The notes under the pieces were generated by a model. That model had not been told where the DNA came from and did no database searches. It saw only the letters and a program-made list of their open reading frames with translations. Source: Streptomyces sp. CB02058 (GTDB lineage Bacteria > Actinomycetota > Actinomycetes > Streptomycetales > Streptomycetaceae). Taken from it: a DNA stretch of 64,000 nt. Location of the stretch: assembly GCF_001905505.1 (NCBI RefSeq), contig NZ_LIPG01000002.1:62001-126000 (forward strand), given 5' to 3'. Positions within the stretch are counted from its first letter, which is position 1; each line of letters begins with the position of its first letter. A program made the translations under genes and the position numbers. This document shows positions 31,317 through 40,138 of this stretch, one piece after another.

Positions 31317-33646
31317 CCAGCGACGCAGCCACCGCGACCAGCACCCCGCGCACCAACCCGCAGCCCGAGGGCACCGAGCCGGACCAGGAGGCGCCCGCAC
31401 TCGGCCTGGGCACCTCGCTGCCGCCCGCCGACGCCCGCGCCAAGACCGAGGGCACGTTCCCCTACGCGGCCGACCTGTGGGCCGAGGGACTGCTGTGGGC
31501 CGCGGTGCTGCGTTCCCCGCACCCGCACGCGCGCATCCTGTCGATCGACACCTCGGGTGCGAGCGGTATGCCGGGCGTGCGCGCGGTCGTCACGCACGAG
31601 GACATCCCCGGCGACGGCGCGTACGGCCGCAGGGTCGTCGACCGCCCGGTGTTCGCGTCCGACCTCGTGCGCCACCACGGCGAGGCGATCGCCGCCGTCG
31701 CCGCGGACCACCCCGACACCGCCCGGCTGGCCGCCGCGGCGATCACCGTCGAGTACGAGGTCCTCGAACCGGTCACCGACCCCGAGAAGGCCTTCGCCGC
31801 GGAGCCCCTGCACCCCGACGGCAACCTCATCCGCCACATCCCGCTGCGCTACGGCGACCCGGACACCGTGGGCGAGGTCATCGTCGAGGGGCTGTACCGC
31901 ATCGGCCGCCAGGACCCTGCGCCGATCGGCGCCGAGGCCGGTCTCGCCGTGCCCCGCCCCGACGGCGGCGTCGAGCTCTACACGGCCTCCACCGACCCGC
32001 ACACCGACCGTGATCTGGCCGCCGCCTGCTTCGGCCTGGACCCCGAGCGGGTCAAGGTCGTCGTGACCGGCGTCCCCGGGGCGACCGGCGACCGGGAGGA
32101 CCCCGGGTTCCAGATCCCGCTGGGCCTGCTCGCCCTGCGGACCGGCTGCCCCGTGAAGCTCACCGCCACCCGCGAGGAGTCCTTCCTCGGCCACGCCCAC
32201 CGCCACCCGACCCTGCTGCGCTACCGCCACCACGCGGACGCCGAGGGACGGCTGGTCAAGGTCGAGGCCCAGATCCTCCTGGACGCGGGTGCGTACGCCG
32301 ACTCCTCGTCCGAATCGCTGGCCGCCGCCGTGGCCTTCGCCTGCGGCCCGTACGTCGTCCCGCACGCCTTCATCGAGGGCTGGGCGGTCCGTACGAACAA
32401 CCCGCCCTCCGGCCATGTGCGCGGCGAGGGCGCGATGCAGGTCTGCGCGGCGTACGAGGGCCAGATGGACAAGCTGGCGGCGAAGCTGGGCATCGACCCG
32501 GTCGAGCTCCGGCTCCGCAACGCCCTCTCCACCGGCGACATCCTGCCCACCAGCCAGACCGTGACCTGCCCGGCCCCGGTCGCCGAACTCCTCCGCGAAC
32601 TCAGCGACTTCCCGCTGCCCGCGCTCCCCAAGGACGCCCCCGAGGACGGCTGGCTGCTCCCGGGCGGCCCGGAGGGCGCGGGCGAGCCCGGCGCCGTACG
32701 CCGTGGTGTCGGCTACGCCGTCGGCATGGTCCACATGCTCGGCGCCGAGGGCGCGGACGAGGTCTCCACGGCCACGGTCCGGGTCCACGACGGCGTCGCC
32801 ACCGTCATCTGCGCGGCCGTCGAGACCGGCCAGGGCTTCACCACGCTCGCCCGGCAGATCGTCCAGGAGACCCTGGGGGTCGAAGAGGTCCACGTCGCGG
32901 CGGTGGACACCGACCAGCCCCCGGCGGGCCCGGCGACGCACGGCCGCCACACCTGGGTCTCGGGCGGAGCGATCGAACGCGCGGCCAAGATGGTCCGCAC
33001 GCAGCTCCTCCAGCCCCTGGCGCACAAGTTCGGCATGTCCACGGAGCTCCTCCAGATCGCGGACGGCAAGATCACCTCGTACGACGGTGTGCTGTCCACG
33101 ACGGTCACGGAGGCGATGGACGGCAAGGAACTCTGGGCCACCGCCCAGTGCCGCCCGCACCCCACGGAGCCCCTGGACGAGTCCGGTCAGGGCGACGCCT
33201 TCGTCGGCCTCGCCTTCTGCGCGGTCCGCGCGGTGGTGGACGTCGACATCGAGCTCGGCTCGGTCCGGGTCGTCGAGATGGCCGTCGCCCAGGACGTCGG
33301 CCGGGTCCTGAACCCGTCCCAGCTGGCCACCCGTATCGAGGCGGGCGTCACGCAGGGCATCGGCGCGGCCCTCACGGAGAACCTCCGCACGGCCCGCGGC
33401 CTGATCCGGCACCCGGACCTCACGGGGTACGCACTTCCGACCTCCCTGGACGCTCCGGACATTCGCATCGTCAAACTGATCGAGGAACGGGACGTCGTCG
33501 CCCCCTTCGGCGCCAAGGCCGCCTCGGCGGTACCGGTGGTGACCTCACCGGCGGCGGTGGCCTCGGCGGTCCGCGCGGCGACCGGCCGCCCGGTCAACCG
33601 GCTCCCGATCCGCCCGCAGGCAGCGGTGGCCGTCGCGAAGTCATGA
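31313..33646 (+). CDS. Divergent molybdopterin subunit, xanthine dehydrogenase family
   Basis: A 777-residue homologue of the large molybdenum-cofactor subunit of xanthine/CO dehydrogenases. The N-terminal a/b-hammerhead (FPYAADLWAEGLLWAAVLRSPHPHARI; core LRSPHPHARI), VRGEGAMQ (369-376), ETGQGFTTLARQI and GPATHGRHTWVSGGA follow the family. Two key sites do not: the usual GGGFGGK loop reads GVPGATGDRED (253-263), and the active-site glutamate of FGARGVGEPP is replaced, FGAKAASAVP, by Ala739. GTG at 31313 has AAGGAGG 4 nt upstream. The subunit may bind cofactor but is unlikely to hydroxylate like xanthine dehydrogenase. Confidence 0.85.
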   Translation: MTSDAATATSTPRTNPQPEGTEPDQEAPALGLGTSLPPADARAKTEGTFPYAADLWAEGLLWAAVLRSPHPHARILSIDTSGASGMPGVRAVVTHEDIPGDGAYGRRVVDRPVFASDLVRHHGEAIAAVAADHPDTARLAAAAITVEYEVLEPVTDPEKAFAAEPLHPDGNLIRHIPLRYGDPDTVGEVIVEGLYRIGRQDPAPIGAEAGLAVPRPDGGVELYTASTDPHTDRDLAAACFGLDPERVKVVVTGVPGATGDREDPGFQIPLGLLALRTGCPVKLTATREESFLGHAHRHPTLLRYRHHADAEGRLVKVEAQILLDAGAYADSSSESLAAAVAFACGPYVVPHAFIEGWAVRTNNPPSGHVRGEGAMQVCAAYEGQMDKLAAKLGIDPVELRLRNALSTGDILPTSQTVTCPAPVAELLRELSDFPLPALPKDAPEDGWLLPGGPEGAGEPGAVRRGVGYAVGMVHMLGAEGADEVSTATVRVHDGVATVICAAVETGQGFTTLARQIVQETLGVEEVHVAAVDTDQPPAGPATHGRHTWVSGGAIERAAKMVRTQLLQPLAHKFGMSTELLQIADGKITSYDGVLSTTVTEAMDGKELWATAQCRPHPTEPLDESGQGDAFVGLAFCAVRAVVDVDIELGSVRVVEMAVAQDVGRVLNPSQLATRIEAGVTQGIGAALTENLRTARGLIRHPDLTGYALPTSLDAPDIRIVKLIEERDVVAPFGAKAASAVPVVTSPAAVASAVRAATGRPVNRLPIRPQAAVAVAKS

Positions 33647-33702
33647 CGTGTGATTCACGTTGCACCTGCAACCCGGGGGTGCGGGCTGTCACCAGTGCTG
33701 AC

Positions 33703-33708
33703 TACAGT
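33703..33708 (+). promoter_or_regulatory. Candidate -10 box of the type VII-associated cluster
   Basis: TACAGT at 33703-33708 lies in the 103-bp gap after the dehydrogenase operon, about 40 nt before the first WXG-like gene. The palindrome GTTGCA-CC-TGCAAC (33659-33672) sits in the same gap. No convincing -35 is seen. Confidence 0.3.
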
Positions 33709-33749
33709 GATCCCTGAAGTCGTGGCCAGCCGGATACGGGGAGGGTGCT

Positions 33750-34262
33750 GTGCTGCCGAGTGATGGGGTCGGAGCGGCGCTGGGAGCGATCCCGGTCCTG
33801 GGAGTCGCCACGGCGGGTGCCGCCGTCGAACTGGCCACCGAACTGACGTCGTTCACCAAGTTCCGCAACCGGATCGACGAGATACTGGACGACCTCAAGA
33901 CGTCGGCGGCGGGCCCCAAGAAGCTGGGCGAAGACCCTATGGTCCGCACCCAGTTCGGTGGCGGCGACAGCCAATGGGCCGAAGCCGCCAGCCTGTTCAC
34001 GTCCTACCAGTCCGTGATCACGGAGCTGGAGTCGCTCTCCAAGTTGCTGTCGGACTCCATAGAGGGCATGAGCATCGCGGTCCTCGCGTCGCACAACGGC
34101 TACGAGAACCTGGACATCGACATCCGCCGCCGCATGCTCGCGATCTCGGACGAGGCGAAGAAGCACTACGGCGGTGAGTACGACCCGACGCAGCCGGCGA
34201 AGCAGCACGGGGACACGACGCCGCCCACGCCTTCGCCGGAGCCGAGCACCGGGACGATCTGA
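33750..34262 (+). CDS. WXG-like helical protein, type VII secretion associated
   Basis: A 170-residue mainly helical protein of unknown function. It has a hydrophobic Gly/Ala-rich start (GVGAALGAIPVLGVATAGAA), a helical middle with an SQWAEAASLFTSYQSVI stretch, and a Pro/Thr tail. GTG at 33750 has GGGGAGGG a few nt upstream. It starts a block of WXG-type and mycosin genes, so a role as a secreted or partner protein of a type VII system is inferred from context rather than from a strong motif. Confidence 0.65.
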   Translation: MLPSDGVGAALGAIPVLGVATAGAAVELATELTSFTKFRNRIDEILDDLKTSAAGPKKLGEDPMVRTQFGGGDSQWAEAASLFTSYQSVITELESLSKLLSDSIEGMSIAVLASHNGYENLDIDIRRRMLAISDEAKKHYGGEYDPTQPAKQHGDTTPPTPSPEPSTGTI

Positions 34263-34309
34263 TGGCGACGACGATCACTGGCACGGCGCGGGGATAGACG
34301 GGGGCTGGG

Positions 34310-35803
34310 ATGGACCACAAGGATTCAGGGCAGGGGACGCCCTTCGACAGCATGTCCCACGAGACGATGCTGGCGTGGCTGGACAAGGCCAACAGCGGGG
34401 CGATCCAGGGCGCGTCGGACCGCCTGGTGAGCGCGGCAACGGAGATCCGCAAGATCGCGGAGGACCTGAAGGTCCGCCCCCAGATGGTCGAGTGGAAGGG
34501 CGAGGGCGCCGACGCCTTCCGCACCTGGAGCGCCGACCTGGCCAACGCGACGCTGCGCCTGGGCGACTACAGCGAGGGCGCCTCGAAGTGGCTGGCCCAG
34601 GCCTCGGACGCACTGGCCTCCGCCCAGGTCGCCATCCCGCGCACGGACGCGAGCGCCGAGGCGAACCTGGAGGCGGCCCAGGCCGCGCGGAACGACCCGG
34701 ACGCGTCGGCGGTGCAGAAGAAGTCCCTGGAGACGCTGCTCGCCGCGAAGGAGTCGAACCGCCAGGAGGCGGCGGCGCAGATGCGGAGGCTGGCGCAGTC
34801 GTACTCGTTCTCGGCGTCGCAGATGGACGGCCTGGAGAAGCCGGTGTTTCCGCCGCCGCCGGGGGACATCGTTCCGCCTGAATCGGATCGACGCAGCCAG
34901 GAAGGCAGCATCAGCAGGGAGCCCGGCGGATTTCCCGGTGCGAGGGCCAGTGCGTCCAGCGATGGCTACAGCTCTGTGGTCGGCCCGCAGACGGAGGCTC
35001 CACGGGGCTCGGTCGCTCACTCGGTGAGTCCGGTGACAGCTGGCCTCTCGGGCGCAGCTCCCGTGGGTGCGCCTGTCGATATGGGGATTGATGCGGTTGC
35101 CACGCAGCCGAATACTCAGCCGGCGCCAGGCGTCACGCCCCCCAGTCCTGTGCTCGGCTCCAAGGCGGAACAGGTCACGCTTCCGACAACTGGCCTGGTC
35201 CCACCAACTCTGCAGGGGACTACCGGTCCACAGACGACGGGCGGCGGGCGCCCGGGCCCATTGGGCCGGCCGTCAGTCCCAGGGACAACGGGACCGCTTG
35301 GCTCGGGGCCCGCGACTCGACCTCCCGCGAATAACGGAATTACCGGAGGCCGTCCGGTTGCGCAAAACCTCGGCCGCCCCACTGGCAGCATTCCCAGGGG
35401 CACGGTGATCGGTTCAGAGAACGCTCAGGGCCGTGCCGGGGCCATGGGGCGCGGAGCCATGAGTCATGGCCCCGGTATGGGCGGGGCTCCCGGGGGATCG
35501 AACGGCATCACTGGTGGTCGTCGATTGGCGAGTGAGCCAGGTGGAGTTGTCGGTCGAGCCCAGCAGGGTGGACGAGTGGCCGGGCGGCCCTTCACGCCTG
35601 GTGGCGCAGGTTTGGTCAGGGCAAATGGCCCAGCCGAGGGTGCGCGGGGTATGGCTGGCCGAGGGGGAGTACCGACGAGGCGGGACCCTCAATCGCGGGA
35701 CTCACGGCGTGACGAAGGTGGGGAGCGGCCGGACTACCTCGTCGAGGACGAGGAGACCTGGCAGCAGAACAACCGACGGGTTGTACCCCCGGTTGTCGAC
35801 TAA
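34310..35803 (+). CDS. WXG-domain protein with Gly/Pro-rich C-terminus, putative type VII substrate
   Basis: A 497-residue protein. Residues 1-175 are helical and contain VEWKGEGADAFRTW, with the W-x-G turn typical of Esx/PPE-like secreted proteins. Residues about 180-470 are low-complexity Gly/Pro/Thr/Arg. The last 25 residues form a defined tail, YLVEDEETWQQNNRRVVPPV; its Y-x3-D fits the YxxxD/E type VII export signal. A mycosin-type protease gene follows 27 nt later. From about 34,860 onwards codon choice becomes less GC-rich than in the first part of the gene. Confidence 0.75.
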   Translation: MDHKDSGQGTPFDSMSHETMLAWLDKANSGAIQGASDRLVSAATEIRKIAEDLKVRPQMVEWKGEGADAFRTWSADLANATLRLGDYSEGASKWLAQASDALASAQVAIPRTDASAEANLEAAQAARNDPDASAVQKKSLETLLAAKESNRQEAAAQMRRLAQSYSFSASQMDGLEKPVFPPPPGDIVPPESDRRSQEGSISREPGGFPGARASASSDGYSSVVGPQTEAPRGSVAHSVSPVTAGLSGAAPVGAPVDMGIDAVATQPNTQPAPGVTPPSPVLGSKAEQVTLPTTGLVPPTLQGTTGPQTTGGGRPGPLGRPSVPGTTGPLGSGPATRPPANNGITGGRPVAQNLGRPTGSIPRGTVIGSENAQGRAGAMGRGAMSHGPGMGGAPGGSNGITGGRRLASEPGGVVGRAQQGGRVAGRPFTPGGAGLVRANGPAEGARGMAGRGGVPTRRDPQSRDSRRDEGGERPDYLVEDEETWQQNNRRVVPPVVD

Positions 35804-35830
35804 CCCGTAGGAATTCGGCTAAGGAATCCC

Positions 35831-37201
35831 ATGCATACCAGCAGTATCGGCAGCAACTCAGCGGTAAATGGACGCCGAGGCCTAGCGCTCTCCGTGCTGT
35901 TGGGGCTGCTGCTGGTGGGCACCCCGGTCGCCTCGGCAGTAGCGGACTCGGTGCGGTCCAAGCAGTGGCACCTCGATGCCATGAAGGCTGAAGAGATGTG
36001 GAAAACGAGCACCGGAAGCGGGGTGACGGTCGCTGTCATCGATTCCGGCGTCGAGGCAACCAACCAAGATCTCGTAGGCCAGGTGCTGGACGGCAAGAAT
36101 CTGGCGGCAGGGTCGCCTGGCGACGAACACTCGGATTACAACGGGCACGGAACTGCGATGGCTGGACTCATCGCGGGAACTGGGAAGAGTGGCGGTGGGG
36201 ACGGAGCGTTCGGCCTGGCCCCTGGTGTGAAGATTCTTCCGGTTCGACTGTCCGACTCGACCAAAGCCGCGAACCAGGCGGCGGCCGACAAGAAGTTCAA
36301 CGAGGAGATTCCCGCCGCCATCAGATACGCGGTTGATGCGGGGGCCAGCGTCATCAACATCTCCTTGGGCCATGCGACCGAATCGGCCGGTCTTGCTGAA
36401 GCTGTTAGGTACGCGCTCGACAAGGATGCTCTGATCTTCGCTGCTGTCGGGAATACCGGGGATGGCGCGAACCTCGTTGAATATCCAGCTGGAACGCCGG
36501 GAGTGGTGGGCGTCGGAGCGATCGGCGAGGACCTGCGGAAGACGGGCGAGTCGCAGTACGGGCCGCAGGTGGACCTCACTGCCCCAGGTGAGGACTTGGT
36601 TTATGCGTGCGCCGGCGAAACTGGTCTGTGCGAGGGGCACGGATCCAGCGATGCGTCCGCCCTCGCCTCCGCCTCCGCCGCCCTCATCTGGTCCAAGCAC
36701 CCGGACTGGACCAACAACCAGGTCCTCCGCGTTCTCCTGAACACGGCGGGCGGGCCGACGACCGGGGAGGAGCGGGCGGACGACATCGGTTACGGCATCG
36801 TCCGGCCGCGCATCGCCCTGACGACCCCCGGCGACCCCGGCCCCGCCGACGAATACCCGCTCCCCGACCTTGCCGCAGCCGCCTCGCCCGCTCCCTCCGC
36901 CGAGCCCTCCAAGGCGGCGGCCGGCGCGGAGAAGGGCGACGAGCCGGCCGCCGCAGCCCCGGCCGCTGACGACGAGGGCGGCAACGCCGCGCTCTGGATC
37001 GGCCTGGGCATCGGCGCGGTGGTCGTCCTCGGCGTGGTGGCGGCGATCATCCGCTCCCGCCGTCGCACGGCGCCCCCGGCAGCCCCCACGGCCGCCCCGT
37101 ACGCGTACCAGCAGCCCCAGCCGCCTCACCACCCCGCCTACGGTCCGCCTCAGGGCCCCAACGGGCCCTACGGCGGCCCGCCTCAGGGCCCCGGCGCCTG
37201 A
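35831..37201 (+). CDS. mycP: Mycosin-type S8 serine protease
   Basis: A 456-residue membrane-anchored subtilase like the MycP component of type VII secretion. A signal peptide (residues about 15-38) is followed by the catalytic Asp71 in AVIDSGVE, His106 in NGHGTAMAGLIAG and Ser273 in GSSDASALASA. A Pro/Ala linker leads to a C-terminal membrane helix (WIGLGIGAVVVLGVVAAII) and a Pro/Gln/Tyr-rich cytoplasmic tail. AAGGAA precedes the ATG. GC3 is low (24 of 44 codons sampled near 36,370-36,500) and jumps to 49 of 51 just after the active-site Ser, marking a sharp mosaic boundary inside the gene. Confidence 0.85.
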   Translation: MHTSSIGSNSAVNGRRGLALSVLLGLLLVGTPVASAVADSVRSKQWHLDAMKAEEMWKTSTGSGVTVAVIDSGVEATNQDLVGQVLDGKNLAAGSPGDEHSDYNGHGTAMAGLIAGTGKSGGGDGAFGLAPGVKILPVRLSDSTKAANQAAADKKFNEEIPAAIRYAVDAGASVINISLGHATESAGLAEAVRYALDKDALIFAAVGNTGDGANLVEYPAGTPGVVGVGAIGEDLRKTGESQYGPQVDLTAPGEDLVYACAGETGLCEGHGSSDASALASASAALIWSKHPDWTNNQVLRVLLNTAGGPTTGEERADDIGYGIVRPRIALTTPGDPGPADEYPLPDLAAAASPAPSAEPSKAAAGAEKGDEPAAAAPAADDEGGNAALWIGLGIGAVVVLGVVAAIIRSRRRTAPPAAPTAAPYAYQQPQPPHHPAYGPPQGPNGPYGGPPQGPGA

Positions 37202-37267
37202 GGCCACGCGGGTCCGACCGTTCCGGACCACCCGGCGCCCGGTGTGTGTGACTGGATTTCGAACAGC

Positions 37268-37273
37268 TAGCGT
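37268..37273 (+). promoter_or_regulatory. Candidate -10 box before the second half of the type VII cluster
   Basis: TAGCGT (37268-37273) in the 135-bp gap after the mycosin gene; the next gene has a strong ribosome-binding site (GGGGGAA, 37325-37331). The -35 region is weak. Confidence 0.3.
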
Positions 37274-37336
37274 GTGCGTCGCTGAAGCCGTAGCGGTGGC
37301 TTCAGACGGCCACCGGAAACGACCACGGGGGAAATC

Positions 37337-37765
37337 ATGTCGTTCGACGCTGAATGGGCGGCTCTTCGGGCGGAATCGTCGCAGCGGGTCGATATGCGGC
37401 TCAACAGCCTCCCCGCCGAGGGCGGCAGCGGGCCCGCGAACGCCGATCTGGCGGTCAACCAGGACAACCTGGGGGCCATCGGGCACGATGCCTACGAGGT
37501 GCGCACCCGATTGTCGAAGGACGGTGACCACGCCCGTCCGACGACCTTCGACGCCGCGATCGCGCTCACCAACGGGAACTTCACCAGCGGGTCCGCGCTG
37601 ATGAAGGTGCACGACCGCTGGCAGACGCACATGAAGACGCTGCTCGACGCCTGTGCGCAGATTTCCAACCACCTCAATTACACGAAATCCGCCCACTCCA
37701 AGGACGACGTGCAGATCGGTGGCGATCTCATCTCCGTATCCAAGCTCAACGACTATCTGAAGTAA
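37337..37765 (+). CDS. Small helical WXG100-like protein
   Basis: A 142-residue protein starting MSFDAEWAALRAES, mostly helical, with the DLAVNQDNLGAIGHDAYEVR and VHDRWQTHMKTLLDACAQISNHL stretches seen in actinobacterial type VII-associated proteins that pair with a larger partner. No enzyme motif. It ends 17 nt before the 782-residue gene, so the two are probably translated together and may form a complex. No signal peptide, consistent with Esx-type export. Confidence 0.68.
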   Translation: MSFDAEWAALRAESSQRVDMRLNSLPAEGGSGPANADLAVNQDNLGAIGHDAYEVRTRLSKDGDHARPTTFDAAIALTNGNFTSGSALMKVHDRWQTHMKTLLDACAQISNHLNYTKSAHSKDDVQIGGDLISVSKLNDYLK

Positions 37766-37782
37766 GGCCCGGGGGAAGCGGA

Positions 37783-40131
37783 ATGCTGAAGTTCGAAGAC
37801 ATAGTCGATGCTCCCGTCGCCAAACTGAAGACGGCCGCCGACGACTGGTCGGAGATGGTCACCAAGCTCGACCGGCTGGCCGACGACGCCAACGACGGCA
37901 TGAAGGTCAAGGCGGACAAGGCCGAGTGGGAAGGCGCGAACGCCGGGGTCACCAAGGGGTTCATAGCCAAGACGGCCAAGGAGTTCAAGGACGCCGCGGC
38001 CGAGGCGAAGGGCGTCCAGGCGATTCTCGAGGAAGCCCATACGGCCATCAAGAAGGCCAAGGACGACCTCGTGAACATCCGGGACCACGAGGGACCGGCG
38101 GCCGGTATGCACATCGACGCCAAGGGCAAGGTCACCGCGCGCCACCCCGTGGAGGACATTCCGCCCTCGCAGCGCGCTCACGACCCCGACTATCCGGAGC
38201 TCGCACGCCAGCAGAAGGCGAACATCGCGTCCTGGCAGAAGAAGATCGACAGCATTGTCGAGACCTGCAACGACACGGACGAGACCTTCAAGCTCACCCT
38301 TGAGGCCAACGTCACCGAGGGCAAGGACTTCAGCGCCCCGAAGTACACGAAGATGGACCAGGAGGAGGCCGCCCGGGCCGCCGCTCTGGCCGCCAAGGGC
38401 CGCGACATCACGCACACCGAGCTCCAGGCGCTCAACGAACTGCTGCACGACAACAGCAAGTCGGTCGAGTTCTCCAAGAACTTCTACGAGAAGCTCGGCC
38501 CGGAGAAGTCGCTCGCGTTCTTCGGGCAGCTCTCCACGGACACGTACAACTACGGCAAGGTCGACAAGGAGCGCCTCAAGGACGTCCAGGATCTCCAGAA
38601 GAACCTGGGCCTCAATCTGGCCACCGCGTCCCACGACAAGGAATTCAGCGAGAAGTGGGGCCCCGAGCTCCGCAAGATGGGTACGGAACGTATCCCGCTC
38701 GCCAAGCACGACTACAACGGGCCGTACGGATACCAGCTGCTCGGCGGGATCATGCGGTACGGGAACTATGACAAGTCGTTCCTCAACCCGATCGCCGAGC
38801 ACGTGGCGCAGCTGCACCAGAAGGACCCGTACATGTTCGCCGACAACAAGGTGGTGAACAGCCCGTTCAAGAACCCGTTCAACCCCTCGGGCGTCAACGG
38901 TGCGGGATACGACCCGACTACCGCCATGCTGGAGGCGCTCGGCAACAGCCCGGACGCGGCCAAGCACTTCTTCAACGACGACCCGACCGCGTACAACGAG
39001 GACGGCACCGTCAACCGGAGTGCTACGGCTGATCTGGGCAAGGACAAGGACGGGCTGGAGATAAAGAACTACCTCGACTTCTTCGGCAACGAGAAGTGGG
39101 AGTCGTTCGGAGACGTCAACTCGCTCGACGAGGATGAGCTCAAAGCCTCCCTCAACCACATGCCCGACGCGCTGGGCCACGCGCTGGAGTCGGCCACGCT
39201 CGGCTACCCGGCCGGGCACCCGGACGCCACTGTGGTGCGGGACGACGACAACGCCGCGGTCATGCAGCAGGTCATGGAGAAGTACGGGGCGGACGCCGGG
39301 CTGCTCAAGCAGCAGGAGGCGATGTCCGACAGCCTGGGCACCATGGGCGCCGGCTACATCGACGACATCAACTGGGCGCTGGACAAGGGCGACCCGTACA
39401 GCGTGTTCGCCCCCAAGGACTCCGACGGCCACATCCAGTTCCCGGACGACGAGGAGGGCAGGAGCATCACTCGCGGCTTCCTCAGCGCCCTCGGTCAGCA
39501 CCCGGACGCCTATGCGACGGTCTCGGCCGCGGAAGAGGTGTACACGCGGAGTGTGCTGGGCAACCAGGTCGACGCCGACGGGGTGATCGACAAGGGCGGG
39601 GCCCGATCGGCCGTGCACGTCGGTGCGGAGGTCCAGGGCATGCTCGACCAGTCCAGGGCCGACCAGGTCCAGGCCGACAACATGAAGAGCCACGAGGACT
39701 ACGAGAAGGCCGTCGCCAAGCGCTCCGGATGGGTGGAGTTCGGTGCTGCGGCGGGTATCGCCGCGGGCGTCGCCTTCCTGCCTGCCACCGCGGCGGTCGG
39801 GACGGCGGCCGTGCTCATCCCCCTGGCCACCGACACGGCCAGCGGTGGGCTGGAGCAGCTCGCGGGACAGTTCATCGGTGACATCTCGGACAACTCGGTC
39901 GACGCGAGCAAGGAGAAGGCCGAGGAGCTGACCAGGGAGGAATGGAACAAGATCTACCGGGCCGGCGAGTCCACGGCCGAAGCGCCCATGGAGGACTTCC
40001 TCGGCCGCAACACCGGGGACTCGAAGGAGGACCGGGAGTTCCGACAGGACATGAAGGAGTCCATGAGGAACGGTTACTCGACCGGTAACCAGCGGGAGAA
40101 CCAGCAGGGCCAGGATCCGGAAACGGGCTGA
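37783..40131 (+). CDS. Large WXG-type protein of unknown function
   Basis: A 782-residue protein. Residues 1-100 are a WXG-type helical hairpin (KAEWEGANAGVTKGF). Residues about 110-630 are a hydrophilic, mostly helical region with repeated short runs about timing and layout such as LGPEKSLAFFGQLSTDTYNY and PDALGHALESATLG, resembling large actinobacterial proteins of the DUF6571 kind (recalled, not tested). A Gly/Ala-rich hydrophobic stretch near 655-690 (AAAGIAAGVAFLPATAAVG) could insert in a membrane. The charged tail carries no known toxin motif. GGGGGAAG precedes the ATG. It is followed 7 nt later by a lipoprotein gene. Confidence 0.7.
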   Translation: MLKFEDIVDAPVAKLKTAADDWSEMVTKLDRLADDANDGMKVKADKAEWEGANAGVTKGFIAKTAKEFKDAAAEAKGVQAILEEAHTAIKKAKDDLVNIRDHEGPAAGMHIDAKGKVTARHPVEDIPPSQRAHDPDYPELARQQKANIASWQKKIDSIVETCNDTDETFKLTLEANVTEGKDFSAPKYTKMDQEEAARAAALAAKGRDITHTELQALNELLHDNSKSVEFSKNFYEKLGPEKSLAFFGQLSTDTYNYGKVDKERLKDVQDLQKNLGLNLATASHDKEFSEKWGPELRKMGTERIPLAKHDYNGPYGYQLLGGIMRYGNYDKSFLNPIAEHVAQLHQKDPYMFADNKVVNSPFKNPFNPSGVNGAGYDPTTAMLEALGNSPDAAKHFFNDDPTAYNEDGTVNRSATADLGKDKDGLEIKNYLDFFGNEKWESFGDVNSLDEDELKASLNHMPDALGHALESATLGYPAGHPDATVVRDDDNAAVMQQVMEKYGADAGLLKQQEAMSDSLGTMGAGYIDDINWALDKGDPYSVFAPKDSDGHIQFPDDEEGRSITRGFLSALGQHPDAYATVSAAEEVYTRSVLGNQVDADGVIDKGGARSAVHVGAEVQGMLDQSRADQVQADNMKSHEDYEKAVAKRSGWVEFGAAAGIAAGVAFLPATAAVGTAAVLIPLATDTASGGLEQLAGQFIGDISDNSVDASKEKAEELTREEWNKIYRAGESTAEAPMEDFLGRNTGDSKEDREFRQDMKESMRNGYSTGNQRENQQGQDPETG

Positions 40132-40138
40132 CGAGAAC

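Noticed and set aside
28667..33646. Frameshifted or decayed dehydrogenase operon
   Set aside because: All frames are intact with normal codon bias and coupled starts; the odd active site looks like divergence, not decay.
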